From assembly GCA_964581465.1 (NCBI GenBank), contig CAZOOP010000028.1:1-49675 (forward strand): a stretch of DNA of 49,675 nt, in the 5' to 3' direction. Positions 15,982 to 24,868 of this stretch are shown here, in pieces. Source of the stretch: WJMB01 sp964581465 (GTDB lineage Bacteria > RBG-13-66-14). The notes beneath the pieces are model-generated. The model made no database searches. It was not told where the DNA came from and worked only from the letters and a program-made list of their open reading frames with translations. The number at the start of each line of letters is the position of its first letter. Position 1 is the stretch's first letter. Both the position numbers and the translations under genes were made by a program.

Positions 15982-18038
15982 CGCCCGTCCAAGGGGACGT
16001 GCGTGAACTCGGCGCGCAGGCGGCGTCGCTCGGCGGGCGGCAGTTCGATCCTCCAGGCCCAGCAGAGCTGTAGGCCCTGCCAACTGCGCCGCACTCCGGC
16101 CTCGGTGCCCTCGAGGGTCCTCAACGGGGCGCTCCACAGCCGGGCCGCCGGTTCGATCCGGCAGCCGAGCTCCAGGCCCAGGTGGCTGTCTACCAGGCGC
16201 CAACCGTCGATGCCCTTCTTCACGCCACGGGCTGTGGTGCTCAGCTCGAGCTCAGAGCCGTCGGCGATTCGTCCCGTCAGGCCCAGTTGCTCGGGACCGG
16301 CCGGCGGCGAGGGACCGGCATCGAGGAGCAGATCGAAGCGCTGGACCTCGTCGGAGCGGTTGAGCAGCTTCAGTTCCCAACGCCATCCTCCGCGGACTAG
16401 CCTGACGAGTTGCTCCAGCTCGAGCTCGGCTCCCCGGTGATCGATGACCGCCCGATGAACGGCGGCGCGCTCTAGGCTCTCCACACCTTCGAGATCCGGG
16501 TATACGGGGCGCAGCTCGCCGGTGAAGAAGCTCCGGGCGCTGGAGCCGGCGGGCAGCAGCCCCAGGCGGGCGAAGCCGCGCCGCCGGGCGTCGACGGTGA
16601 AACCCGGGGTCTTCGAGGGATGATAGGGCTCGGCGATGCGGGTGAAGCCGCCGGCCAGACCGGCGGGCGGCGCTTTCGAAACCCAGTCCAGCACGGCCCC
16701 GGCGGTGTCGAGGACCAGCAACTGACGGTGGTCGTTGAAGACGGCGTTCTCCGTCAGCAGCCCCTCGTAGTCGATGAACTCGCGGCGCGGAGCCGCCGTG
16801 TCGTCGAGGCGAGCCAGCGCACGGGCCAGGCAGCGGTAGGAATGGTGGCGCAGGAAGTGGTAGTAGACCCCGCCGAAGAGGCCGTGCCAGAAATGGTCGT
16901 TGACCATCGCCCGGTCCACTTCGTCCCAGAGCTCGACGAGTTCGAGGGCGTCGATCTCACAGCCCCGTCCGGCCAGGCGTCGGCGGGTGTAGAGGTAGAG
17001 CCGGTGCAGCCGACCCGCCGCCGGATACTTGACCAGGAAATTTCTCCAATGCGTGCCGCGCAGGAAGCCGGCGGCCTCTTTCAATCCCTTATCGGCCCGC
17101 GCCGAATCCAGTCGCTTCTCCAGCTTCTCCAACCGCGCGCGCGCCGGGGTAGGCAGAGCCCAGACACCCATCTTGTCGTATGAAGCCGTGGGCAGATACA
17201 CCAGACGCCGGGGCGGGCAGCGGTCCAGCGCCTCGCTCAAACGGACGCAGCGCAGCCAGGGGGCATCGGCCAGCGTCCCGAGGAAACGCTCCATCCAGCC
17301 CTCGGTGTAGCACAACGTGTAGGTGGTGCCCCGCTTCGCCGGCCAGAGGCCCATCTTCTCCGCGTCGCTCATGATCACTACAACCGGCGGCCGATCCGAT
17401 CCGCCGCCGCGAGCGCCGGAGAGATAATCCAGTGTCGCGGCCGGAGGCTTCCAGGGGATCAGGTAGCGGATCGGCTCGTCGATGGGGAACACCGCCAGGG
17501 ACTCGTCGCCGTCGCCGGTGGCGAAGACGCTGTAGAGCTCCCGGCCCGACCAGCCTAAATCAGCGAAATGCCGGTCGTCGAGCAGGGTGAAGCGATAGCC
17601 CGCGCCAGCCAGCTCCGCCGCCAAGCGGGGCTCCCAGACCCGCTCGGCCAGCCAGGCGCCTTCTGGGCGCTCGTCGAATAGGTCCTCGATCCGTTCGGAC
17701 AGTCGCTCCAACTGCCGCCGACGGTCGTCGGGATGCAGCATTGCCAGGATCGGCTCGTAATAACCTCCGCCGAGGAGCTCGAGCCGACCCTCGGAAATCA
17801 ACTCCCCGAGCTGTTCGACGAAGCCGGGGCGCTCCTCGACCAGCCAGTCCAAGAGAGCCCCGGAGATATGGAGGTTGAACGCCAGACCCGAGGCCGTCAG
17901 CTCGTTCACCAAGGGTTCATAGCTGCGCTTGTAGGCATGCTCGAAGGTCCCGGGGAAGTTGCCCACGGGCTGGTGCAGGTGGAAGATCACCGGCACCAGG
18001 ACTTCGGCTCGCCCAGTCTTGATACGCTGCTCGGTCAT
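15978..18038 (-). CDS. GH57 family 4-alpha-glucanotransferase/amylase-like protein
   Basis: About 686 residues, the length of Thermococcus-type 4-alpha-glucanotransferases. Conserved GH57 regions: HLHQP (20-24), GGYYEP (about 91-96), WLAERVWEP with the nucleophile Glu (about 132), and VVVIMSDAEKMG with the acid Asp (about 225). The C-terminal half fits the DUF1925/DUF1926 beta-sandwich domains. It acts on alpha-1,4-glucans (glycogen or maltodextrin), probably in the cytoplasm as no signal peptide is seen. ATG 18038 is preferred; GTG 18077 is in frame but lacks a ribosome site. It is coupled to the deacetylase gene downstream. The exact specificity (transferase or hydrolase) cannot be fixed. 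Confidence 0.88.
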   Translation of the reverse strand: MTEQRIKTGRAEVLVPVIFHLHQPVGNFPGTFEHAYKRSYEPLVNELTASGLAFNLHISGALLDWLVEERPGFVEQLGELISEGRLELLGGGYYEPILAMLHPDDRRRQLERLSERIEDLFDERPEGAWLAERVWEPRLAAELAGAGYRFTLLDDRHFADLGWSGRELYSVFATGDGDESLAVFPIDEPIRYLIPWKPPAATLDYLSGARGGGSDRPPVVVIMSDAEKMGLWPAKRGTTYTLCYTEGWMERFLGTLADAPWLRCVRLSEALDRCPPRRLVYLPTASYDKMGVWALPTPARARLEKLEKRLDSARADKGLKEAAGFLRGTHWRNFLVKYPAAGRLHRLYLYTRRRLAGRGCEIDALELVELWDEVDRAMVNDHFWHGLFGGVYYHFLRHHSYRCLARALARLDDTAAPRREFIDYEGLLTENAVFNDHRQLLVLDTAGAVLDWVSKAPPAGLAGGFTRIAEPYHPSKTPGFTVDARRRGFARLGLLPAGSSARSFFTGELRPVYPDLEGVESLERAAVHRAVIDHRGAELELEQLVRLVRGGWRWELKLLNRSDEVQRFDLLLDAGPSPPAGPEQLGLTGRIADGSELELSTTARGVKKGIDGWRLVDSHLGLELGCRIEPAARLWSAPLRTLEGTEAGVRRSWQGLQLCWAWRIELPPAERRRLRAEFTHVPLDGR

Positions 18039-18125
18039 GTCTCCCCATCGTATGGAACGCTCCGTGCCCCGCGACACGGCGAAAGGGCACTTGGACTACC
18101 GAAGCCGCCGCCCGTCCAGCGGGGA

Positions 18126-18208
18126 GGCGTTGGCACGTTTCTTGCGGAGTGGCGCGCGGCTTTCTCCGAGTGGCCGCCCCGCCCTGCTGCAAGAAACGTG
18201 CCAACGCC
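18126..18208. repeat. Hairpin repeat copy 2
   Basis: Arms 18126-18145 and 18189-18208, perfect 20 bp, spacer 43 nt. The outer bases are GGCG/CGCC around the invariant core, so GCG/CGC replaces GCT/AGC of copy 1 on both sides. It lies 54 nt past the stop of the 18263-19375 gene (minus strand). CCCTGCT is adjacent to the right arm. Confidence 0.92.
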
Positions 18209-18262
18209 GGGTCGGGCCGGGCCGGGACCGTCGGCGTGGATATCTTTCGCCGTGTCGCGGGG

Positions 18263-19375
18263 CTAGAGTACGACGGCCCGGGCCATTCCGACGCGGATGT
18301 GCTCGCCGACGGGGCCGGAGCGCAGCACGGCCAGCTCGTCCTGGAGCTCGGCCAGGCGCTCGGTGAAGGAGGTCTCGTCGAGGGCTCCCAGGTGGTGGGC
18401 GGCGTCCAGGCCGGCGATGCGTCCGCCGATCATGGCGCTGGAGGCTTCCTCGATGCCGCCGCAGTCGCCGGCGACGTAGAGCCCGGGCACGGAGGTTTCA
18501 CCGCGGTCGTTGCGGCGGGCGACCCAGCCGCCCAGTTCGGCGATATGGGCGTGCTCGGCGCCGGTCATGCGCAGCAGAGTGTTTTGCGGGGAGAGGCCCA
18601 CGGCGAGGCAGATGGCGTCGCATTCGAGAGTCCTCTCGGTGCCGGGGACGGGGTTCCAGTTTTCGAGGCGGGCGATGACGGCTCCCTCGACCCGGTCCTC
18701 GCCCAGGGCGCGGACAATGGAGTGCTCGGTGAGGATGGGCACACCGGCGCGACGGACCTTGCTGGCGTGGACCTGGTAGCCGCCGTAGAGGGGCAGGCCC
18801 TCGACGATGGCCACGACGTCGCATCCGGCCTGGAGGAGCTGATAGCTGACGATCAGGCCGATATTCCCGGCGCCGACCATCAACAGGCGCTCGGCGGGCA
18901 GCACACCGTGGACGTTCATCAGAGTCTGGACGGCGCCGGCTCCGTAGACGCCGGGCAGGTCGGCCCCAGGAAAAACCAGGGCCTTTTCGCCGGCCCCGGC
19001 GGCGACGATCACCGCGCGGGGCTTGAACTTCCAGTAGGCGTCGTCGTGCTCGACGCTGGCCGTGCCGTCGGGGTAGAGCCCCAGCACGGTGGAGTCACCC
19101 CAGAGGGTGACGTTATCGCGCTCGGTCAGCTCGGCGTGGAGTTCGTCGCCGATGACGAAGCCGCGGGTGCCGGCGGACTGCAACCTGGAGCCGAAGAACT
19201 TGTGGGTCTGCTTGACGAGTTGGCCGCCGAAGCGGGGGCCGTCGTCGACGACGAGGATGTCGACGCCGGAGGGGGCGGCCTCGACGGCGGCGCAGAGTCC
19301 GGCGGGGCCGCCGCCGACGATCAGCAGATCCAGCTCTTTGGGTTGTACTCGGGGTTCGAGGGAGGCGTCGCTCAC
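18263..19375 (-). CDS. FAD-dependent oxidoreductase, HcnB/OoxA-like, 370 aa
   Basis: Pyridine-nucleotide-disulfide-type flavoprotein. FAD Rossmann motif LLIVGGGPAGLCAA (about 17-30), second dinucleotide motif LLMVGAGNIGLIVSYQ (about 162-177), and the FAD-binding end VPGLYVAGDCGGIEEASSAMIGG. It resembles the alpha subunit of hydrogen cyanide synthase, opine oxidase and D-hydroxyproline dehydrogenase-like complexes. It is shorter than usual (about 370 against 450 or more): the C-terminal BFD-like [2Fe-2S] domain with its cysteines is missing. ATG 19375 overlaps the 2Fe-2S gene stop by 4 nt. The substrate is unknown, and no third (DAO-type) subunit gene is present nearby. Confidence 0.85.
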   Translation of the reverse strand: MSDASLEPRVQPKELDLLIVGGGPAGLCAAVEAAPSGVDILVVDDGPRFGGQLVKQTHKFFGSRLQSAGTRGFVIGDELHAELTERDNVTLWGDSTVLGLYPDGTASVEHDDAYWKFKPRAVIVAAGAGEKALVFPGADLPGVYGAGAVQTLMNVHGVLPAERLLMVGAGNIGLIVSYQLLQAGCDVVAIVEGLPLYGGYQVHASKVRRAGVPILTEHSIVRALGEDRVEGAVIARLENWNPVPGTERTLECDAICLAVGLSPQNTLLRMTGAEHAHIAELGGWVARRNDRGETSVPGLYVAGDCGGIEEASSAMIGGRIAGLDAAHHLGALDETSFTERLAELQDELAVLRSGPVGEHIRVGMARAVVL

Positions 19376-19698
19376 CGGGCCTCCTCCCGGGGTGGAGCCA
19401 AGCGGCCCTTGTCGCGCTGGCGTTCGACGACCATCCCTTCGCGCAGCGGGGTGACGCAGACCCGGACGTTGGGCTTGCCGTCGACGATCATCAGGCAGCT
19501 CGAGCAGTTGCCGATGGCGCAGAAGAAGCCGCGGGGGCGCCGGCGGTGGATGGAAAGTCGCAGGACGCGCACGCCGTTGTCGTGGAGGGCGGCGGCGATG
19601 GGCTCGCCCTCGAAGCCCTCCAGGGTCTCGCCGTCCAGGGTGAAGCTCACCCGGCGGCCGCGCTCGAACTCGAGTACGGGGTGTTCCTCGATCCTCAT
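19372..19698 (-). CDS. (2Fe-2S)-binding protein, HcnA-like subunit
   Basis: 108 residues. FFCAIGNCSSCLMIVDGKPNVRVC carries the plant-ferredoxin-type cluster ligands (Cys-x4-Cys-x2-Cys and a distal Cys). The N-terminal part (VSFTLDGETLEGFEGEPIAAAL) is the ubiquitin-like ferredoxin fold. It passes electrons from the flavoprotein encoded directly downstream. ATG 19698 is chosen (GAAGG 5 nt upstream) rather than a longer reading from 19743. Confidence 0.87.
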   Translation of the reverse strand: MRIEEHPVLEFERGRRVSFTLDGETLEGFEGEPIAAALHDNGVRVLRLSIHRRRPRGFFCAIGNCSSCLMIVDGKPNVRVCVTPLREGMVVERQRDKGRLAPPREEAR

Positions 19699-19992
19699 CG
19701 CTACCTTCGACAGGTCATCGTTAAGGGATTGGTGGGAGGTCAAATCCTACCTTGAGAGGACCGCCCGGCGCAAGGCGTTTTCCCGGCCGATGCTCAAGTG
19801 TGTTTGTCACCGTCAACCACGTTCCGAGGCGAGGCGCTCTGCTTCAAGGAACGCGGACAGCTCTCGAGCCGGTCGGGGGCAAACCGATTCCGCCCGGTGG
19901 ACGTTTGTTCGACGCCGCCACTTATATTGATACGGATATGTCGATCAGCAGGAACGGTCAGCCGGCTCGCCGCCTTTCAAGCATTCGAACTG

Positions 19993-20556
19993 CTATTGAA
20001 AAACATTGCTTTCAACATCGTCGAACAGCAGGTATTCCTCGAGGGTCAATTGCTCGAGGAGCTGGCCCACGGCGCCCGTTGGATCGGGTTCCCACTCGGC
20101 GAAGCGGCGTAGTTCCCGGGAGCCGTAGATGACGGCCGGGATCAGGCCCTCGGTGGTCCGTTCGAACTCGGTCTCGGCCTCGGCGTTCAGATCATCATAG
20201 CGGGCCGCGGCGGCCGCCTTGGCCGCCCGGGGGTTCTCGTCGGCCAGCCGGGTCTGCAACAGGGCCGCGTTGAGCTCGGCGGCGGCCAGGGCCGCCTCGC
20301 GCTCCTCGACGGCGGCGATGAACTCGGCCAGGTCGCCGAAGAAGGCCCGCACCATGCCGTCATAGTCGTCGCGCCGGGCCACGGCGGCGCGTAGCTCGGC
20401 GGCGACGTCGCCGGACTCGCCGCCGTCGAGAAGCTCGTTGAAGACCCCCTCGAGCTCGACGGTCTCCTCGACGGCGGGGTTGGCGCAACCGGCTATCGCC
20501 AACGCAGCGAGCAGGCCCAGACCCAGGACCGGGTTAAAGCGCGTCGGTTTTCTCAT
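19993..20556 (-). CDS. Putative lipoprotein, 187 aa
   Basis: The N-terminal hydrophobic stretch ends in a lipobox, LAIAGC (Cys about 24), so it is probably lipid-anchored. The mature part is Ala/Glu-rich and helical (DVAAELRAAVARRDDYDGM, LAEFIAAVEEREAALAAAEL), likely a helical bundle or coiled coil, with a short C-terminal domain. ATG 20556 is taken; ATG 20568 in frame is possible. Family not recognised. A hairpin repeat lies just upstream of the start. Confidence 0.65.
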   Translation of the reverse strand: MRKPTRFNPVLGLGLLAALAIAGCANPAVEETVELEGVFNELLDGGESGDVAAELRAAVARRDDYDGMVRAFFGDLAEFIAAVEEREAALAAAELNAALLQTRLADENPRAAKAAAAARYDDLNAEAETEFERTTEGLIPAVIYGSRELRRFAEWEPDPTGAVGQLLEQLTLEEYLLFDDVESNVFQ

Positions 20557-20602
20557 CGTTGCTCTCATGAAAACACCGGAGGAAGACTCGCCGGCCCGAC
20601 CC

Positions 20603-20684
20603 GGCGTTGGCACGTTTCTTGCAGCGGGGCGACAATCCGCCTGGAGTCAGCGGCGGCGGGTTACGCAAGAAACGTGCCAACGCC
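20603..20684. repeat. Hairpin repeat copy 3
   Basis: Arms 20603-20622 and 20665-20684, perfect 20 bp (GGCG/CGCC around the core), spacer 42 nt. It is 40 nt past the stop of the broken gene at 20725-21749 and 46 nt before the lipoprotein start, both on the minus strand. Here the spacer motif AGCGGGGCG is beside the left arm, the reverse of copies 1 and 2. Confidence 0.92.
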
Positions 20685-20724
20685 TCCGCGCTCGGAATGC
20701 GGCGGCTCGCCCGGGCCGGGGAGG

Positions 20725-21749
20725 CTAGTACCCCTCGTTGTAGTTGATTGTCAGCTCGGAGACGGCGGTGTCGTCCCAACGCTCGCCGGGGTAGGCCTTG
20801 AGGATGGTCAGGCTGAGCCGGCGCACCCGGCGCGGCTCGTCGAGGTGGATCGCGGCGGTCGACGGGGTGTCGGGCAGCTCCTGTTCCAGGACGGTGCCGT
20901 CGGAGAGTTCGAGACGCACCCTGGCGGGGCGTCCGTTGGCGCTCCAGACCTCGGGGGAGGCGCAGAAGCCGGGCAACAGGGCCACGTTATGAACCGTAAG
21001 GGGCGGGATGAACTCCAGGCTCAGTGTCTCGCCGACGCCGGAGCCCGGCACTCCCTCGACCCAGGCGGTGCCGATGTCGCCGTCGACGACGGCGGCGGGG
21101 GAGCAGTCGGCGGGGTCCTCGGTCAGGTGGCTGCTCGCCGAAACCAGCCAGAGGGGCTCGAGGATCATGTCGAGTTCGACGTCGAGCTACAGGTAGCGCT
21201 GGTAGCGGCTCTCGCCGAGCCTCCCCGGCGGCGTGCCGTCGTAGCGCGTCGGCATCACGGCGGCCCTTTCGAAGCCGTGGGCCGCGGGGTCGCAGGGCAG
21301 GTCCCGGGTGAGGATCATGACTCCGTCGTCGGTACTTTCGATGAACTCGGCGCCCTCGAGCAGGGTTTCGATCTTGCTCCAGGGTTCCCAGTGGAGCAGG
21401 GTGTAGCGCGTCCTTCCCCCCAGCAGCAGGTAAGCAACGCCGTTGTAGAAGCGTCCGACCAGCTCTTCGCAGCCTCGGGGCAGCTCGATGACGGCGGTCT
21501 GATCGGGGGCGGAGCCGTCTGCGGTGCTGAAGCGCAGGGTGACCCGACGACCCATGAATTCATCATCCTCGTCTCCCGAGCGGTACTCCGCGACCTCGAG
21601 AGGGGGTCGACGTGTACACAGCCGCCCAGGTTGAGGGGTCCCAACCCCTCGCGTTCAACCCAGCCTTCGTCGTCGGGTTGGCCGCCGGCGAGAACGGGAA
21701 CGCCGGACAGGCAGACCAGCAATTAGATGAGTGCGCCGCGCAAGATCAT
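20725..21749 (-). pseudogene. Broken secreted gene with discoidin/glycan-binding-like C-terminus
   Basis: A single protein can be rebuilt across three lesions. It starts at ATG 21749 (sharing one nt with the comM stop TGA), reads MILRGALI, hits TAA at 21723-21725, and resumes with LLVCLSGVPVLAGG, which completes a signal peptide. The frame then shifts in a G5 run (21602-21606; six G would restore VDPPLEVAEYRSGDEDDEF), continues through MGRRVTLRFSTADG, meets TAG at 21187-21189, and continues in the same frame as LDVELDMILEPLWLVSASS. The last part (VVDGDIGTAWVEGVPGSGVG, LELSDGTV) fits an F5/8-type or NADase-type glycan-binding beta-sandwich. Three independent lesions argue for real decay rather than sequencing error. 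Confidence 0.72.
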
Positions 21750-23281
21750 CACCCCTTTGAGGGACGGTCCAGACTGCGGTAGGCGATGCCCTCGGAGACA
21801 TGGGCGGCGCTGATCACCTCGTCGCCCTCGAGATCGGCGATGGTGCGGGCGAGTTTGAGCACCCGGTCGTAGGCCCGGGCGGAGAAGCCGAGGCGGTCGA
21901 CGGCCTGGCGCAGCAGGTGCCGGGCCTCGTCGGTGGGTCGGCAGTAGCGTCGGATCAGCTTGCTGTTGAGTTCGGCGTTGGAGTGGACGCCGGTCTCGGC
22001 GTAGCGCTCGCGTTGGAGGGTGCGGGCGGCGTTGACGCGGCGCTTGACGATCGAGCTCTGCTCGCCGGCCTCGCGACCGGCCAGCTCCTCGTAGGGCACG
22101 GCGGGGACCTCGAGGTGGATGTCGATGCGATCGAGCAGGGGGCCGGAGATCTTGGAACGGTAGCGGGAGATCTGGGCCGGTGTGCAGGAGCAGGAGTGCT
22201 TGGGGTCACCGTGATAACCGCAGGGGCAAGGGTTCATCGAAGTCACCAGGGTGAAGCTGGCCGGGAAGGTCAGGCTGATCTGCGCCCGGGCGATGGTGAC
22301 GATGCGGTCTTCCATCGGTTGGCGCATGACCTCGAGGACGCGGCGCTCGAATTCGGGCAGCTCATCGAGGAAGAGTACGCCGTGGTGGGCCAGGGAGACC
22401 TCGCCGGGCCGCGGGTAGCTGCCTCCGCCGATCAGTCCCGCCGCCGAGATGGTGTGGTGGGGCGAGCGGAAGGGCCGGGTGGCCACCAGGGCGCGTCCGG
22501 CGGGCAGGGTTCCGGCCACGGAATGGACCCGGGTGGTCTCCAGGGCCTCCTCGAGGGACAGATCGGGCAGGATGGTGGGCAGGCGCCGGGCCAGCATGGT
22601 CTTGCCTGCGCCGGGCGGGCCGATCATCAGCAGGTTGTGGCTCCCGGCGGCGGCGACCTCGAGGGCGCGCTTGGCGTGCTCCTGGCCCTTGACGTCGACC
22701 AGGTCGACGGGATAATGGGCGGCCTGGGCGAACTCGGCCTCCAGGTCCACGCTGAAGGGCTCCAGCTTGCGGCGGCCCTCGATGAACTCGCCGGCCTCGG
22801 CCAGGTCGGTAACGGGGTAGACGTCCAGCTCATCGACCAGGGCGGCCTCGCGGGCGTTGTCGGCGGGGACGATCAGGGCGTCGAAGCCCTCGCGCTTGAG
22901 GGCGGCGGCCAGGGGCAGCACGCCGCGCACCGGCCGTACCGCGCCGTCCAGGGCCAGCTCGCCGACGACGGCCAGCCGGTCCCGCCGCGTCGAGATCAAC
23001 TGCCGTGTGGCGATCAGGATGGCCAGGGCGATGGGCAGGTCGAAGGAAGGACCTTCCTTCTTGATGTCGGCGGGGGCCAGATTGATGGTGTAGCTGCCCG
23101 GGGCGAAGTCGTAACCCGAGTTGCGCACCGCCGCCTGGACCCGGTCCTTGGACTCCTTCACGGCGGCGTCGGGCAGGCCCACGGTGGAGAAGCTGGACAG
23201 GCCGGCGGAGACATCGGCCTCGACCTCGACGGTGTAGCCGTCGACGCCCTTGACCGCGGCGGAGTAGATCTTGGCGAGCAT
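21749..23281 (-). CDS. comM: YifB/ComM-family Mg-chelatase-like AAA+ ATPase
   Basis: 510 residues, the standard length. ComM is a hexameric helicase that promotes branch migration during natural transformation. Layout: N-terminal Lon-S5-like fold domain (about 1-190, with VGLPDAAVKESKDRVQAA and NLAPADIKKEGPSFDLPIAL), Walker A GPPGAGKT (221-228), Walker B VLFLDELPEF (about 290-300), the zinc-finger-like insert NPCPCGYHGDPKHSCSC, and the C-terminal Mg_chelatase_C helix bundle. ATG 23281 gives the family N-terminus MLAKIYSAAVKGVDGY. A remnant gene is overlapped at its 3' end. Whether this organism is competent is unknown. Confidence 0.93.
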   Translation of the reverse strand: MLAKIYSAAVKGVDGYTVEVEADVSAGLSSFSTVGLPDAAVKESKDRVQAAVRNSGYDFAPGSYTINLAPADIKKEGPSFDLPIALAILIATRQLISTRRDRLAVVGELALDGAVRPVRGVLPLAAALKREGFDALIVPADNAREAALVDELDVYPVTDLAEAGEFIEGRRKLEPFSVDLEAEFAQAAHYPVDLVDVKGQEHAKRALEVAAAGSHNLLMIGPPGAGKTMLARRLPTILPDLSLEEALETTRVHSVAGTLPAGRALVATRPFRSPHHTISAAGLIGGGSYPRPGEVSLAHHGVLFLDELPEFERRVLEVMRQPMEDRIVTIARAQISLTFPASFTLVTSMNPCPCGYHGDPKHSCSCTPAQISRYRSKISGPLLDRIDIHLEVPAVPYEELAGREAGEQSSIVKRRVNAARTLQRERYAETGVHSNAELNSKLIRRYCRPTDEARHLLRQAVDRLGFSARAYDRVLKLARTIADLEGDEVISAAHVSEGIAYRSLDRPSKG

Positions 23282-23517
23282 TACGCTGCAACCGTCCTTG
23301 ATTGTATTACGGAGGCTCCGGAACACCAGTGCGAGTAAGCTAGACGATTTCAAATAGTAACAGAGACATCGCCCGTTGGGCAAGCGGGATGACGCCGGAC
23401 CGGTCACAGGCCTTCATAACGCTACCACCGTCATCATTACCATGATAGCACCGGCCCCTGCACGGGGCCGGTTACGCTCCTGGAATCACCTCGAAGGGTA
23501 ACCCCCCTTTCCTTGTT

Positions 23518-24544
23518 GGCATCAGGAGTGTGGTCGGACGAAATCAGCCTGATCGGGAGCGGCTTGCCGGTCGGCATTGACTCCCTGGAAATACGCCGTT
23601 GTTGATCAAGCGTTCAGTTGGCTTGTCCTTTTGCTTGTTGTTAGTGCTTGGGTTTTGGCGGCCCACCGCCCTCAGGGCTTATTCGAGGTTGCCGCCTACT
23701 TGATTCGCAGCAGCTTATCTCCTTTTGGAATCACTTTGCGGCAACGGACTACAGCATTAATGGATAACATTTGGGATCATCACAGAAGATGAACAACACA
23801 TTCGCAACTCAGGAAAGCCACAGCGAGAATAGTGCTTGGTACAAACACGCAGCGGGGCGTCAACCAGCGAAGGCGGATAACCGTTCGAAGCTGCTAAAGC
23901 GAGCAATGGAGCGTCGTCAACAGGTCCGTCACCCACAGCCTGGACGTAAGCTGAATGGAACCAACAGCCTCGGGCTTCCGGCGGAACTAAAGGGAAGCCC
24001 AGGTATATCGCCACCAAGCAGCGGGATGAGAGTGGCGGCGAGTGTGAACTATAAAGCAATGAATGAAGTCTATCAGCTGGATGAGTCGGTTCTTTTGCGA
24101 GTGATAATCCCTAACATTTAGATAAGTACAGTTAGAATGTAAACAGGAGCGCACATAGAGCGAGAGGCTTGTGGCGGTTACGTGGATTACCACATTCTTT
24201 AGGTGCCCGAAGCGATGAAAACACACAAAAAACTGCTTAACGCCGTTGGCCTCGATGACTATGCTGCGATCATAAGTCGCCTGTTAACAAGTATATAATG
24301 AGTAAGAAACGTGGTGATTAGTTTGCGGTTCAAACTCGATTCAGCATGGCCTCCTCTTGGCCGCTGTTTCGAAGGGGATCGGAGTATCTAGTTGGAGGGG
24401 GCTGGTCCGGGATCGTGTGTGATGCCCTCCATTATTATCCGCCTCTTTTCGACTGCCCGCCTTGTGACCGGCACTCGATGATCATCACCTCCATTATCAA
24501 CAGGATACAATCATGATAAGCTCCGGTCTGGATATGCGATCCCT
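23518..24544 (+). mobile_element. IS1595-type element, interrupted long copy
   Basis: Left end GGCATCAGGAGTGTGGTCGG (23518) and right end CCGGTCTGGATATGCGATCCC (about 24523-24543) match the MITE family. It is flanked by TCCTTGTT (23510-23517) and TCCCTGTT (24545-24552), 7 of 8 identical, which defines one element. It is 1027 bp against about 330 bp for the other copies: 339 bp plus an 8-bp duplication is an R1 insertion (23773-24111). About 350 bp more in the middle is unexplained and shows no convincing gene. Confidence 0.65.
23773..24111. mobile_element. Small element family R1, copy 2, with perfect 8-bp duplication
   Basis: 339 bp from GGGATCATCAC to GTGATAATCCC. It is flanked by TAACATTT on both sides (23765-23772 and 24112-24119), an exact 8-bp target duplication. 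An open frame of about 116 codons covers it but lacks a ribosome site and is broken in the other copies, so it is treated as non-coding. Confidence 0.88.
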
Positions 24545-24785
24545 TCCCTGTTGAACACGATACCGAGCAGGGCCGGTGTTTTATCACCTTTCATGGCATC
24601 CGCCGAGTGATGTTTATTGACCAAAACGGTAGAACACCTGGGACCCACCCCCAGGCCCGTCCTGCGCACCTAGATGAAGATTACGCCTCCGCTTGGTTGC
24701 CCGGGCCTTCACCACTAACTCGACCAAGAGGGCAAGCGCTCGGACAATCCATCGCCTCATCCCGACAGTCAGGATAACCGGATTC

Positions 24786-24851
24786 ACTGACATGATGACA
24801 GTCTATGTCAGTCACCCCCGTTAAGCTGATCATCGAGAGGTAATCATCAGC
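24786..24851 (+). promoter_or_regulatory. Two inverted repeats before the XRE regulator (candidate operators)
   Basis: IR1 is ACTGACAT-11 nt-ATGTCAGT (24786-24793, 24805-24812), perfect 8-bp arms. IR2 is GCTGATCAT-9 nt-ATCATCAGC (24825-24833, 24843-24851), one mismatch. Both lie within 85 nt of the regulator start. Paired dyads of this kind often serve autoregulation by small HTH proteins. Confidence 0.5.
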
Positions 24852-24868
24852 CAAACAGGGGGACGTAT

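Noticed and set aside
21187..21189. Programmed UAG readthrough or stop reassignment
   Set aside because: The same gene also has a TAA and a frameshift, and no other gene in the window needs UAG decoding.
21800..23338. A 512-codon open frame opposite comM
   Set aside because: Same high-GC antisense artefact; composition is low in information and the comM strand is fully conserved.
23771..24121. 116-codon frame filling the R1 element
   Set aside because: It coincides with element ends, lacks a ribosome site and is not open in the other R1 copies.
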